From a virus: a stretch of 44,695 nt of DNA. The stretch's first letter is position 1, and every line of letters starts with the position of its first letter. The DNA is taken from positions 1-44,695 of the IMG/VR virus record IMGVR_UViG_3300008113_005698. The stretch is one strand, 5' to 3'. A program made the position numbers and the translations under genes. Shown here piece after piece: positions 7,719-15,380 of this stretch. Under the pieces are notes generated by a model that ran no database searches, was not told the origin of the DNA, and saw nothing but the letters and a program-made list of their open reading frames with translations.

Positions 7719-8825
7719 TTATTTAATAATACCAGCTAATTGTTTAAATCTGTCTGCAAATGCTTCTGATTTACTTTCACTGATAATTTGTTTTGATGGA
7801 GCAGTACTCTTTTGTGCTTTAGATGCAATACCTTCGGTAATGTTCTTTTTAGCTTGAGTATTTCCACCAAATTTCATTGATTCTGCTAAAGTTGAATAAA
7901 CCAATTTAACTTCTCTAACATTTGAAGTTCTATCTAATGTATCAATTACTTTAGATTTTTGCTCATTTGTCATGTTAAATGCTCTAAACAATTTGTTAGC
8001 GAATAACAATTTTGCGTTTAAAAGATTTACTTCGTTGATTGTGCTTTTTAATTGCTTAATCACTCCGTAAGCTTCTTCTAAATCTGATGATAAAGCATCT
8101 ACTTGAGATTTTTCTTCTTCACCAGCTTTTTCAGCAGCTTCTTCATCTTCTAATTCTTTGATGATTTCTTCGATGTCAATAACGTCATCTGCATTCTCTT
8201 CTTCTGACATGTCAGCTTCAGGTTTTTCAGTTGGTTCGTCCATTTCTTCTGCTTCTTCTACTGCAGTATCATCTGCTGTATCATCTGCTTCTTCACCTTT
8301 AGATAATTCATCTTCTAATTCTTTGATGATTTCATCTAAATCTAAATCATCATCATCACTGTCATCATCTGAATCTTCTTCAGAATCCATGTCCATTGAT
8401 GGTTCTTCTTCTTCCATAAGGCTGTCTACTTCTGTATATTCCTCATCTTCTTTACCTACTTCTGATGATTGATTATCAGTGTCAGATAAACCTAATTGTA
8501 AAGTGTCAGCATCATCTGTGTAAGATGGTTGTTTACCATCAGTACCAGAACCTGCTCCTGCTTTACCAATTCCAGATGAAGTCAATGTTTCATAAACACC
8601 TTCTGGTTTTTCTTCGTCCTTTTCAGCTTCCATTTCTTCACCTTCTTTTACATCTTCCATATCTTCTTCATTATCTTGCATTTCTGCTTGTAATTTTTTA
8701 GATAACATAGATGACAAACGAGGAGCGAATGCTTCAGCCAATTGGATTTTAGCGTTTGCTAATGCAGTTTCTCTTACAGCTTTTGCATCGGCGATTGCTT
8801 CTTTCAATAATTTTGAATTTGCCAT
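7719..8825 (-). CDS. gp22: Prohead core scaffolding protein (gp22-like)
   Basis: This is the internal scaffold of the prohead, removed by protease during maturation. From the chosen start (MANSKLLKEAIADAKAVRE) the protein has 368 residues: a helical N-terminus, a very acidic centre with long Asp/Glu runs, a helical C-terminal half, and the ending FADRFKQLAGIIK, similar to other gp22 C-termini. The acidic region holds a duplicated helix, DEIIKELEDE and EEIIKELEDE. An in-frame ATG ten codons earlier (8855) is possible, but the 8825 start has AAGGA nine bases upstream and the MAN..LLKEAI start fits the family. Its place directly before gp23 supports the call. Confidence 0.82.
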   Translation of the reverse strand: MANSKLLKEAIADAKAVRETALANAKIQLAEAFAPRLSSMLSKKLQAEMQDNEEDMEDVKEGEEMEAEKDEEKPEGVYETLTSSGIGKAGAGSGTDGKQPSYTDDADTLQLGLSDTDNQSSEVGKEDEEYTEVDSLMEEEEPSMDMDSEEDSDDDSDDDDLDLDEIIKELEDELSKGEEADDTADDTAVEEAEEMDEPTEKPEADMSEEENADDVIDIEEIIKELEDEEAAEKAGEEEKSQVDALSSDLEEAYGVIKQLKSTINEVNLLNAKLLFANKLFRAFNMTNEQKSKVIDTLDRTSNVREVKLVYSTLAESMKFGGNTQAKKNITEGIASKAQKSTAPSKQIISESKSEAFADRFKQLAGIIK

Positions 8826-8903
8826 GGTAATTTGTCCTTGGTCTTCTGAAGTCATTAGTATAAAGGGAACTTCAATGCGGTTAAGTTAGTCTTTCGGTGA
8901 TTT

Positions 8904-8915
8904 TATATAAAGATA
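8904..8915 (-). promoter_or_regulatory. Promoter-like motif before the scaffold/capsid pair
   Basis: The coding strand reads TATCTTTATATA, 11 of 12 positions of the recurring motif. It lies between the terminator after bS21 and the scaffold gene, 78 bases before the preferred ATG at 8825. It could drive scaffold plus capsid as one transcript. Confidence 0.4.
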
Positions 8916-8937
8916 AAATATTCATCAACCAACCAAT

Positions 8938-8963
8938 AAAAAAATAATCCTATTGTGAGGATT
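8938..8963 (-). terminator. Terminator after bS21 gene
   Basis: On the minus strand AATCCT pairs with AGGATT around CACAAT, then A and seven T residues. The stem is short, but the T-run and position 34 bases after the bS21 stop support it. A second inverted repeat at 8981-9008 (AAAGTTTAA and its complement around six T) overlaps the bS21 stop and could add to termination. Confidence 0.65.
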
Positions 8964-8996
8964 TATGAATATACATATATAAAAGTTTAAAAAAAA

Positions 8997-9233
8997 TTAA
9001 ACTTTTTTGTATTTTGTGGGAATATTTTTATCTTTTTTGAAATTTAGAGTAGATTTTATTTCTTTTAGATTGCTTCTAACCGCTTTTTCTAACTCTAATC
9101 TTTTTCTAACAGATGGTTTGGTGTACTCTTTTCTATCTCTTAATTGCTCAACGGCTTTGGAATCTTGCCATTTTCTTTTAAGTTTTTTTAAAGCCTTATC
9201 TATGTTACCATCTCTAACGTCAACAATCAACAT
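8997..9233 (-). CDS. rpsU: Phage-encoded ribosomal protein bS21
   Basis: The 78-residue product has the bS21 pattern: MLIVDVRDGNIDKALKKLK, then KWQDSKAVEQLRDRKEYTKP, then SVRKRLELEKA, with a basic tail. Cellular bS21 is about 65-70 residues and sits by the 3' end of 16S rRNA on the small subunit, where it affects initiation. In Bacteroidetes the 30S platform around bS21 is reported to hide the anti-Shine-Dalgarno, so a phage copy could alter start-site choice. No Shine-Dalgarno precedes its ATG. It lies among head genes, three bases after a structural gene and before a terminator, implying late expression. Phage bS21 genes are known in other phages. Confidence 0.88.
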   Translation of the reverse strand: MLIVDVRDGNIDKALKKLKRKWQDSKAVEQLRDRKEYTKPSVRKRLELEKAVRSNLKEIKSTLNFKKDKNIPTKYKKV

Positions 9234-9236
9234 ATA

Positions 9237-10100
9237 TTAATGTTTGTGATGTCCACCACATCCACAATCGTGATTTGTGTTACATCCACAATTGTTTTCT
9301 TTAATTTCATTTTTAGGTACACAATTTGGAACTTCTTTACCATTCTTCATCTTCATACCAATTTGTTGGTAACCATCCCAACAAGGACCTGCTTCATTAA
9401 CAGAAGTGGTTTTATATTTTTCAGCTAAACCTTTTAATCTTAATTTGGATTCTTTTACTTTTTTAATAGCAGTTGAAACTCTTTCTTTCTTTAATTTTAA
9501 ATCTTCGTTAGCTGATTTTAATCTTTCTTTATGCATTTGAACGTGCATTGTAGCATTTTTAATTCTACCTGCTTGCTCATTTTTTTGTATCTTTAATTTT
9601 TCAGCAATACTTTTAAGTTTGAATTTTTGTTCTTTAACTTTTTCAATTGCCGTATTTAATCTATACCCTTTATCGTTGTTTGAATCTTTATCTGCTAATT
9701 CTTTTTCAGCTGCAATTTTTTCTTCATCTGGTAAATCAGCAATTTCAAAGTATCTACTTAAAATATGACCCATATCATCATATAAAGCTGACATTCTATC
9801 TTCGAAAACTTTTGATTCAGATGCTACTTTTCTAAATTCTTCTGAAATCTTGCCCAATGCATCCATATTCTTTTTAACAGTCATACTATCAAACCAATCT
9901 TCTGCTTCATTTACTGAAAACATTCTTGCAGCATTTGCAATACCACCTAAATTTTCTGCAATATCAGAAAGGTCTTGTTCTCTTTTAAGTTGTTTGCCGT
10001 ATTGGTTGAAAGTAGATATGATTTCCAAAAAGTTTTTACGCATTGTATCTTTTGGATTTGGACTTTCGTTTTCTTTTATAATATTATTCAACTTTATCAT
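9237..10100 (-). CDS. Coiled-coil head-region protein with Cys/His-rich tail
   Basis: The 287-residue product was not assigned to a named family. It is mostly helical and charged. A helix is duplicated at residues 149-170 and 209-230 (TAIEKVKEQKFKLKSIAEKL and TAIKKVKESKLRLKGLAEKY). Residues 239-262 (PCWDGYQQIGMKMKNGKEVP, then NCVP) resemble a short motif I recall at the ends of several phage head proteins. The last 17 residues hold Cys271, 273, 279, 281 and His277, 284, 285, 287, a likely metal-binding tail. Two bipartite (I/L)xE-type sites suggest it could be cut in the prohead. It sits between the protease and scaffold genes, the zone of prohead core proteins, which is my best guess. Confidence 0.55.
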   Translation of the reverse strand: MIKLNNIIKENESPNPKDTMRKNFLEIISTFNQYGKQLKREQDLSDIAENLGGIANAARMFSVNEAEDWFDSMTVKKNMDALGKISEEFRKVASESKVFEDRMSALYDDMGHILSRYFEIADLPDEEKIAAEKELADKDSNNDKGYRLNTAIEKVKEQKFKLKSIAEKLKIQKNEQAGRIKNATMHVQMHKERLKSANEDLKLKKERVSTAIKKVKESKLRLKGLAEKYKTTSVNEAGPCWDGYQQIGMKMKNGKEVPNCVPKNEIKENNCGCNTNHDCGCGGHHKH

Positions 10101-10114
10101 ACTAATAAGTATTA

Positions 10115-10381
10115 TTATTTTACATTACATGCATCTTTAAATCTAGTCTCATCGAATCTAGAATTATCTTTTGTAAATAATGTAGTAAATTTATCACATA
10201 ATTCTCCTCTTAATGAAGAACTACCTACACTCTTTATTATTTTAGCTACTTCCTCATAATGTTGACGAGAAAATGCAGCTTCTGTTACTATTTCTTTTGT
10301 TTCTTCTACTCTTACTTTAGATGTAATTCCTAATGGTTTTGGTGTTACCATTGTGGTAATCATTCCTCCTAACTTTATCAT
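10115..10381 (-). CDS. Small head-region protein, unrecognised
   Basis: This 88-residue protein has no family I can name. Its C-terminal half (AFSRQHYEEVAKIIKSV, then FTKDNSRFDETRFKDAC) looks like a small helical domain seen as a single gene or appended module in other phages. The start MIKLGGM recalls the MIKLNNI start of the next gene. It follows the ferritin-like gene by one base and lies between protease and scaffold genes, so a prohead role is possible. Confidence 0.5.
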   Translation of the reverse strand: MIKLGGMITTMVTPKPLGITSKVRVEETKEIVTEAAFSRQHYEEVAKIIKSVGSSSLRGELCDKFTTLFTKDNSRFDETRFKDACNVK

Positions 10382-10382
10382 A

Positions 10383-10754
10383 TTATTGTAAATTTACTAA
10401 TTTATATTTTGTTTGATACAATAGTGTTACGACAGTATCTATATCGTTTTGTAACCAACTCATTTGTAATTTATCTTCTTTTCTTAATTTTGCTACTGCT
10501 GAAATTAATTTATCAAAATATGAAATTACATTTTTAATATCATTGTTTGTATCTAATCCACTTACTGATTGTAATTTGATTAAACCATATTGTCCTTGAT
10601 ATGCTTCTACTAAACCATCTACCATACCACCAATTGCATCATAATATGCGCCTAATGCTATGTGTGCTGCATATGCCCCAGCTCCTTTTTGTCCTAAATG
10701 GAATGAATGAACCTGTGTTCTACTATGTAATAATAATGATGCTAATTGTTCCAT
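10383..10754 (-). CDS. Ferritin/Dps-like helical protein (DUF5856-like)
   Basis: The 123-residue product resembles the phage DUF5856 group, which has a ferritin/Dps-like four-helix character. The first helix reads LLLHSRTQVHSFHLGQKG with His10, His16 and His19, followed by AAHIALGAYYDAIGGMVDGL and VEAYQGQYGLI, giving His31, Asp46 and Glu50. That spacing of His, Asp and Glu recalls a metal site of ferritin-like proteins. It is eight bases after the protease gene. It may bind DNA or metal in the virion, or protect DNA from oxidation; the sequence does not decide this. The family call is from memory of its motifs. Confidence 0.6.
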   Translation of the reverse strand: MEQLASLLLHSRTQVHSFHLGQKGAGAYAAHIALGAYYDAIGGMVDGLVEAYQGQYGLIKLQSVSGLDTNNDIKNVISYFDKLISAVAKLRKEDKLQMSWLQNDIDTVVTLLYQTKYKLVNLQ

Positions 10755-10761
10755 TTATTTA

Positions 10762-11346
10762 TTAGTTTAATTCTTCTATAATGTTTCTCATTAAATCATG
10801 TGCTCTACAATATTTACCACATTCATCAACGATGGTTTTGTTTACTCCCTCATTTACAGGTGATAAAAATGCACCATGAGTAGATGGGTTTGAAACAAAA
10901 TCCCAACCAATCAATTCAAAATCTTCTTGAACTACAACTTTGTTTTCTCCGATAGGTTTTACTGAACCTAATCCTCTACTACTAATACCTAAACGAATAT
11001 TATGCTTAAATAATTCTTTAAGAATATTTCCCGCTGGTGTAGATAATACTTCTACTGTCCCAACCAAATCTTTACCATCCCAATGCATATCTCTTACATT
11101 GTGTGATACATTCTTTAAGTTAATAACTGCAGAATCTGGATGGTCTAATTCACCCAAAGCTCTACGTTCATTAATTAATGTTTCGTATTTTTTAGCTTCT
11201 CTTTGTAATATTTGATATGGATATACTCTGCCATTTTGATTTTCAGCATCTGCTCTTTGCAATACACCTTTAACCAAAAAAGAACCATCCTTTTCTTCAA
11301 CCACTCCTTCAAATAGTCTATGTTCTATGATTAAATTCTTACTCAT
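10762..11346 (-). CDS. gp21: Prohead core protease (gp21-like, S80 serine peptidase)
   Basis: The 194-residue product is the maturation protease that digests scaffold and trims the capsid protein inside the prohead. It carries the family signatures: GRVYPYQILQREAKKY, the catalytic-histidine segment ALGELDHPD (His69), the serine segment LGISSRGLG (Ser122/Ser123), and a following VQEDFELIGWDFVSNPST block. T4 gp21 is about 210 residues, so the gene is full length. It lies between portal-side core genes and scaffold, as in T4. The C-terminal 40 residues (VNEGVNKTIVDECGKYCRAH) are probably a helical tail that may be self-cleaved. Confidence 0.92.
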   Translation of the reverse strand: MSKNLIIEHRLFEGVVEEKDGSFLVKGVLQRADAENQNGRVYPYQILQREAKKYETLINERRALGELDHPDSAVINLKNVSHNVRDMHWDGKDLVGTVEVLSTPAGNILKELFKHNIRLGISSRGLGSVKPIGENKVVVQEDFELIGWDFVSNPSTHGAFLSPVNEGVNKTIVDECGKYCRAHDLMRNIIEELN

Positions 11347-11349
11347 TTA

Positions 11350-11646
11350 TTATTTCTTTTTACCTTCGTTTTTTGCTCTCAATTTAGCCAAATCATCACC
11401 ACCTATTTTACCATCACCATCAACATCTAATTTATGTTGGTTACCAACTAACCCCTCTACCTTTGCTTTATAGATGGTATCAACTGTCGTAAAGAACTTC
11501 TTCTTTTCTTCATCTGATTGCAAGTCTGCAGGAGAGTTGATTCCAAATTTAGCCATTACTTTGTTAAATACTTTTTGGTAATCTTCTTCTTCTTTCATTA
11601 CCTCTTTTACTATTCCTTTAAGAGCTTCTCTTGTTAATTTAGCCAT
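11350..11646 (-). CDS. Small prohead-core-like protein with EF-hand-like loop
   Basis: The 98-residue protein starts with a helix (LTREALKGIVKEVMKEEEDY) and ends with a calcium-loop-like segment, LDVDGDGKIGGDDLAKLRAK, in which acidic residues at loop positions 1, 3 and 5 (DVDGD) and a later Asp fit an EF-hand or dockerin-type site. The tail is basic (NEGKKK). It sits three bases before the protease gene, the place of small core proteins 67 and 68 in T4. Membership of the prohead core is inferred from position and size. The loop is visible, but calcium binding is not shown. Confidence 0.55.
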   Translation of the reverse strand: MAKLTREALKGIVKEVMKEEEDYQKVFNKVMAKFGINSPADLQSDEEKKKFFTTVDTIYKAKVEGLVGNQHKLDVDGDGKIGGDDLAKLRAKNEGKKK

Positions 11647-11657
11647 TGTATGTTAGT

Positions 11658-12335
11658 TTATATCTTTTTTAAAATTAATGCTCCACCTTTTAATGTTGAT
11701 TTTGCATTTATATCTTCAAACCCATATGCTTTAAATATAGGTCTTCCCAAATTTCTCATTCTCACCGCTTCCTTTACATCTTTAAACAAAATAGCATATC
11801 CACCATTTTGTAATGATTTTATTTCATCGTAAGTTTGTAATCCGTATTTTTGTATTAAGGATTCCATATCTTTACGAAATTGCTTTGGGTCTTGTTGTAA
11901 TTCATTTACATAATTACCCAATCTTCCCAATCTCTCCTTTATCTTATAAATATGACTATTTGTACGTTTCCAAAAAGATTCATTAGATAAATTATTCTCA
12001 TGCTTCAACATACCATACCATTTCATAAACTTTTCAATTTCATCTATTTGTTTACGAACTTCTCTGATACCCAGTCCTATCTTTTGTTTTGGAGAATATT
12101 CTGCATTGTTTCTCATTTCTAACCAACGATTTTCAGAAACAATTTGACCATGTGCCAAATCTGCTAATTTCTTATCTTGCTTTTTCTTTTGTTTCTTACC
12201 ATTTGAAAATGAAAATGGAGTTTGATAAATGTCAAAAGCAGCTGTGGTATTACCCGCTGCTGCTCCATCTTCTTCGGTAGCTAATGTTTTAATTAACTCC
12301 GATAATTTTTTTAGGTATTTACTTTCCAGTTGCAT
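11658..12335 (-). CDS. Basic helical protein in the portal-protease interval, unrecognised
   Basis: The 225-residue product is helical and basic, with a Lys-rich stretch (GKKQKKKQDKKLADLAHG) near residue 46 and a C-terminal half of short strands (GGYAILFKDVKEAVRMRNLG). I could not place it in a family. Its start overlaps the upstream stop by 17 bases. Position between portal and protease matches T4 core genes 67/68, though it is larger. A core or DNA-contacting head role is possible. Confidence 0.5.
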   Translation of the reverse strand: MQLESKYLKKLSELIKTLATEEDGAAAGNTTAAFDIYQTPFSFSNGKKQKKKQDKKLADLAHGQIVSENRWLEMRNNAEYSPKQKIGLGIREVRKQIDEIEKFMKWYGMLKHENNLSNESFWKRTNSHIYKIKERLGRLGNYVNELQQDPKQFRKDMESLIQKYGLQTYDEIKSLQNGGYAILFKDVKEAVRMRNLGRPIFKAYGFEDINAKSTLKGGALILKKI

Positions 12336-13191
12336 TTAATAATTCCTTTTTTAATTCATAAGAAATCATTATAGCTGAAATGTGATTATCTTTGATTTTT
12401 TTAGTTTCTCCAATTTTCTTTAACTGATTTATAGTTTCGGTTAATTTAATTTTGGTTACTTTATCATTGATTTTTTTAGAAATCGCTACAAAATCATTCT
12501 TTAATTCTGTTACTTTTGTTTGTATGTTTTCAGAAAGAGAATCTTCGTTTGTATATGAGTTTATGTATGTTTGTAGTAAACTCTTTTGACTTTCATCTAA
12601 AGTTTTGTATTTTTTGTTGAATGAGTCAACTAATATTTTATAGCTTAAATCCCTTATATCTTTATCTTCCTTTTTGAAAGATTCATATATTTTTTCTTCT
12701 ATGTTTTTAGAATTAGAAGTTTTAGCCGTTATATGCTCTATGATTGTTATTTTTGTATTTAAAAAATCTTTAGGGTCATACACCGATTCTTTTTGTGCAT
12801 TATATTCAAATATTTTGTATATAGATGCTAATATTTTATAATTAGGAATTTGAGTGTTTAAGAAACTATCCAAATTATAACTTTCTTTAATTTCTTTAAT
12901 TAACTCATACTTCTCTCTTAAAATTTTCTTTTCATTTAATTTAGAACGAGTTTCTAAAATAGCGGTGATAAATTTTTCAGCTCTATTTTCTACTCCGTAT
13001 TTTTCATTAACTAAAAAATGATATAGCTTCAATTCATTATGCAATTCTGTTTTTGAATTGAAATATTTTTTTAACAAATTTTCAGCAATAGATTTTGGTC
13101 TTCCGTTTAAAATATCAGACGTCACTTGTCTTACTAATAGTTCAAATATAAAGCCTGTGTTTCTAAACTTCGAGTGTTTTATTGATTTCAT
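12319..13191 (-). CDS. Helical portal-proximal protein, unrecognised
   Basis: The 290-residue product is nearly all helix, with a strongly conserved-looking start (FRNTGFIFELLVRQVTSDIL) that I associate with a protein commonly next to the portal gene in T4-like phages of marine and Bacteroidetes origin. The remainder is Lys/Glu-rich and probably coiled coil (TETINQLKKIGETKKIKD). A promoter-like motif lies 16 bases upstream. It may be a prohead core component assembled on the portal. No enzyme motif is visible. Confidence 0.5.
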   Translation of the reverse strand: MKSIKHSKFRNTGFIFELLVRQVTSDILNGRPKSIAENLLKKYFNSKTELHNELKLYHFLVNEKYGVENRAEKFITAILETRSKLNEKKILREKYELIKEIKESYNLDSFLNTQIPNYKILASIYKIFEYNAQKESVYDPKDFLNTKITIIEHITAKTSNSKNIEEKIYESFKKEDKDIRDLSYKILVDSFNKKYKTLDESQKSLLQTYINSYTNEDSLSENIQTKVTELKNDFVAISKKINDKVTKIKLTETINQLKKIGETKKIKDNHISAIMISYELKKELLNATGK

Positions 13192-13207
13192 AATGTTATT
13201 TTCCTAA

Positions 13208-13219
13208 TATATAAATATA
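13208..13219 (-). promoter_or_regulatory. AT-rich promoter-like motif before the 290-residue gene
   Basis: The coding strand carries an exact TATATTTATATA 16 bases before the ATG at 13191, in the 33-base gap after the portal gene. The same 12-mer occurs in the gaps before the 78-residue gene and the 233-residue gene. Confidence 0.45.
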
Positions 13220-13224
13220 CAGAT

Positions 13225-15042
13225 TTAAATTTCGAATAAGTTTTCTTCATCCATCATATTTTTTCCTTCGTGGATTATCTTCTTTGGATTGAATTTTTCT
13301 TTCAATTGTTTCATAAATGATTTACGAAAATCGGATTCAAACATATTTTGGTTTTCCTTATTACCCAATGGGTCTCTACCAAATTTTGAATCATCCTTTT
13401 GGTAACGATTTGCCGATTTTGGTCTACCTGCTTTATTAGCTTCCTCTACTCCTAAATCTTGTTCTAAACTTTTAATTTGTTGTTCTGCATCTACACCATC
13501 ATCCTGTTGGTTATCATCTTCTCCTTTAAATTTACCCAATTCACCATTAACATCTGTTTTTTGTTGGTCTGCTTCTGCTTTAGGGTCTTGTCCTGCTGTT
13601 TCAATTTGTGTTAAGCGGAATCTTTCTTTCGCATCTTTAACTAACATTTGTCTCATTTCCTCTGATTCCTCATCTGTGAAATGGAAAACATTTTTGTATA
13701 TCCACTCAACTGGAACTATTTTGTTATCTTGCATATCTCTCGCCAAATTAACTTTGTTTGACCATAAGTTAATTTTTTCTTGCTCAGCAATTGTTGATGG
13801 GTTTGTTAATTCCAATTCGAAATTTACTAATCTCTCATCTGTAATCCCTTGTGCATATAGGTGAGTCATACCAATTTTGTATAATTCACTAATTATAATC
13901 TTTTGCAATCTATCAATAGTTCTTGCAAAACGAACATCTTCTGCTGCTAATGTAGCTTTACCACTAACGTTTTCTTCATATCCTAAAAATGCTTTTGGAA
14001 CTTTTAAAGCAGCCATAAACTTATTTTTAAGATAATTGATATCATCAATTGCGGTATATTCTAAACCATCCAATGTTTCAACATCAGTACCACTATCACT
14101 ACCTCTTACCGGGAAGTAATAGTCTTCCATAATGTTTTGAATATTGAATTTTAAGTTATAATCACCTGTGTTCTCATTGATATATGGTTGCTTTTTAGAT
14201 TGAGCAATAATTCTCTTCATATAGTTCTCAACTTCATGTGGAGGAATATTACCAATATCAATTTTGAATTTTCTTTTCGCAGGAGCTCTCGTAATACGAT
14301 GGATTAACATCGCATCTTCCATAAGTGTTAATTGTTTCCAAACTCTTCTTGCTCCTTCTAATATTGATTTACCATAAGGTAACCAGTTAGTATCTGCTAA
14401 ATGACGGAAATGGGCAATCTCATAGTTATCATATTCAACTTTTTGCCCTGCTGAATACGTTGAGCGGACAGTAATTGGTGTTTGGATAAACTTTACTTTT
14501 TGTAAATGGTCTTTATCATATTCCTCAACTCTATTCATTTCATAAACCGAAACGGGTTGTACTGATACTATTCCCAATTCAGGTGCTATTTCTAATACTA
14601 AAAAGAAATCTCCATATTTACAAAGATTTCTAATCCAAGGCCATAAATTAAAATCAACATTTAAAATATCATAAAATAAATTTTCTAATATTTCTTTTAT
14701 TTGTTCATCCGATGAGTTAATTGCTAATACTTTTCCGTACTCATTTCTTGTTGTACATTCATCCGCATAGATATCCAACACCGATGCTATAATCGGGTCA
14801 TTATCCATTGCATCATAATCTCTAAAAAGTTCTTGTCTAATTTGTTGATAGGCAATATAATTCTCATAGTTGTATTGTGTAGATGAGGTGGTCATTCTTA
14901 AGAATCTATCTCTCAAGTTTGTTGATACCGCCTGTGTTTCATCATAATCAACTACCTTAATCTTTTTACCACCGACATTACGAATAATTACCTGTCCGGT
15001 GAAAAGTTTTTTTAGCCTACCAAATATTGTTGTATCTGCCAT
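13225..15042 (-). CDS. gp20: Portal protein (gp20-like)
   Basis: The 605-residue product forms the dodecameric DNA gate at one capsid vertex. T4 gp20 family features are present: the start with FGRLKKLF, MDNDPIIASVLDIYADECT in the first 100 residues, WPWIRNLCKYGDFFLVLEI, the segment GARRVWKQLTLMEDAMLIHR, the stretch RAPAKRKFKIDIGN, and FMAALKVPKAFLGYEE. T4 gp20 is 524 residues; the extra length is a polar C-terminal tail from about residue 490 (Gln/Asp-rich, ending FNPKKIIHEGKNMMDEENLF). It lies between the terminase side and the core/protease genes, as in T4 except that gp18 and gp19 are absent. The leader contains TATATTTAA. Confidence 0.93.
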   Translation of the reverse strand: MADTTIFGRLKKLFTGQVIIRNVGGKKIKVVDYDETQAVSTNLRDRFLRMTTSSTQYNYENYIAYQQIRQELFRDYDAMDNDPIIASVLDIYADECTTRNEYGKVLAINSSDEQIKEILENLFYDILNVDFNLWPWIRNLCKYGDFFLVLEIAPELGIVSVQPVSVYEMNRVEEYDKDHLQKVKFIQTPITVRSTYSAGQKVEYDNYEIAHFRHLADTNWLPYGKSILEGARRVWKQLTLMEDAMLIHRITRAPAKRKFKIDIGNIPPHEVENYMKRIIAQSKKQPYINENTGDYNLKFNIQNIMEDYYFPVRGSDSGTDVETLDGLEYTAIDDINYLKNKFMAALKVPKAFLGYEENVSGKATLAAEDVRFARTIDRLQKIIISELYKIGMTHLYAQGITDERLVNFELELTNPSTIAEQEKINLWSNKVNLARDMQDNKIVPVEWIYKNVFHFTDEESEEMRQMLVKDAKERFRLTQIETAGQDPKAEADQQKTDVNGELGKFKGEDDNQQDDGVDAEQQIKSLEQDLGVEEANKAGRPKSANRYQKDDSKFGRDPLGNKENQNMFESDFRKSFMKQLKEKFNPKKIIHEGKNMMDEENLFEI

Positions 15043-15101
15043 TTAATTTTATTTTGTTAAATATACTTAATTATTTTGTTACTACAAAATTTTTTGGTAT
15101 A

Positions 15102-15338
15102 TTATTGAAGTACATATACTGAACCGGTTGTTACGTTTAACACCGATGCATAACATGGGAATACTTCTTTACCCGCTAAAACATTTAATGGAATAGTTCC
15201 ACCACCTTCTAAAGTTAATGTACCTTGTGATGAAGAAGAAACAAATATTCCCCAATGTTTAGGAGCATCATCTATTAGATAATACGGAGATTCTGCCGAT
15301 GTAATTGCTGTACTTTTATACGCTCTGTAATTTGTCAT
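15102..15338 (-). CDS. Small beta-rich protein between terminase and portal, unrecognised
   Basis: The 78-residue protein looks like one small beta domain: ESPYYLIDDAPKHWGIFVSS, then GTLTLEGGGTIPLNVLAGKE, ending with VTTGSVYVLQ. It has no catalytic motif and was not recognised. Its own promoter-like motif and isolated position, with gaps of 42 and 59 bases on either side, suggest separate regulation. A capsid decoration or head-joining protein is possible but unproved. Confidence 0.5.
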   Translation of the reverse strand: MTNYRAYKSTAITSAESPYYLIDDAPKHWGIFVSSSSQGTLTLEGGGTIPLNVLAGKEVFPCYASVLNVTTGSVYVLQ

Positions 15339-15365
15339 TTTATTTTTATTTTATTCGTTCTATAA

Positions 15366-15377
15366 TATATAAATATA
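15366..15377 (-). promoter_or_regulatory. AT-rich promoter-like motif before the 78-residue gene
   Basis: An exact TATATTTATATA on the coding strand, 27 bases before the ATG at 15338 and within the 42-base gap after terminase. It is one of three perfect copies in the packaging and head region. Confidence 0.45.
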
Positions 15378-15380
15378 AAG

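Noticed and set aside
8158-8472. Plus-strand Ser-rich frame opposite the scaffold gene
   Set aside because: A shadow of the Asp/Glu runs in the gp22-like gene; it is nearly all Ser, Met and Thr.
8856-8996. Possible extra small gene between bS21 and the scaffold
   Set aside because: Only frames of 8 and 14 codons are open on the coding strand; the stretch holds a terminator and a promoter-like motif.
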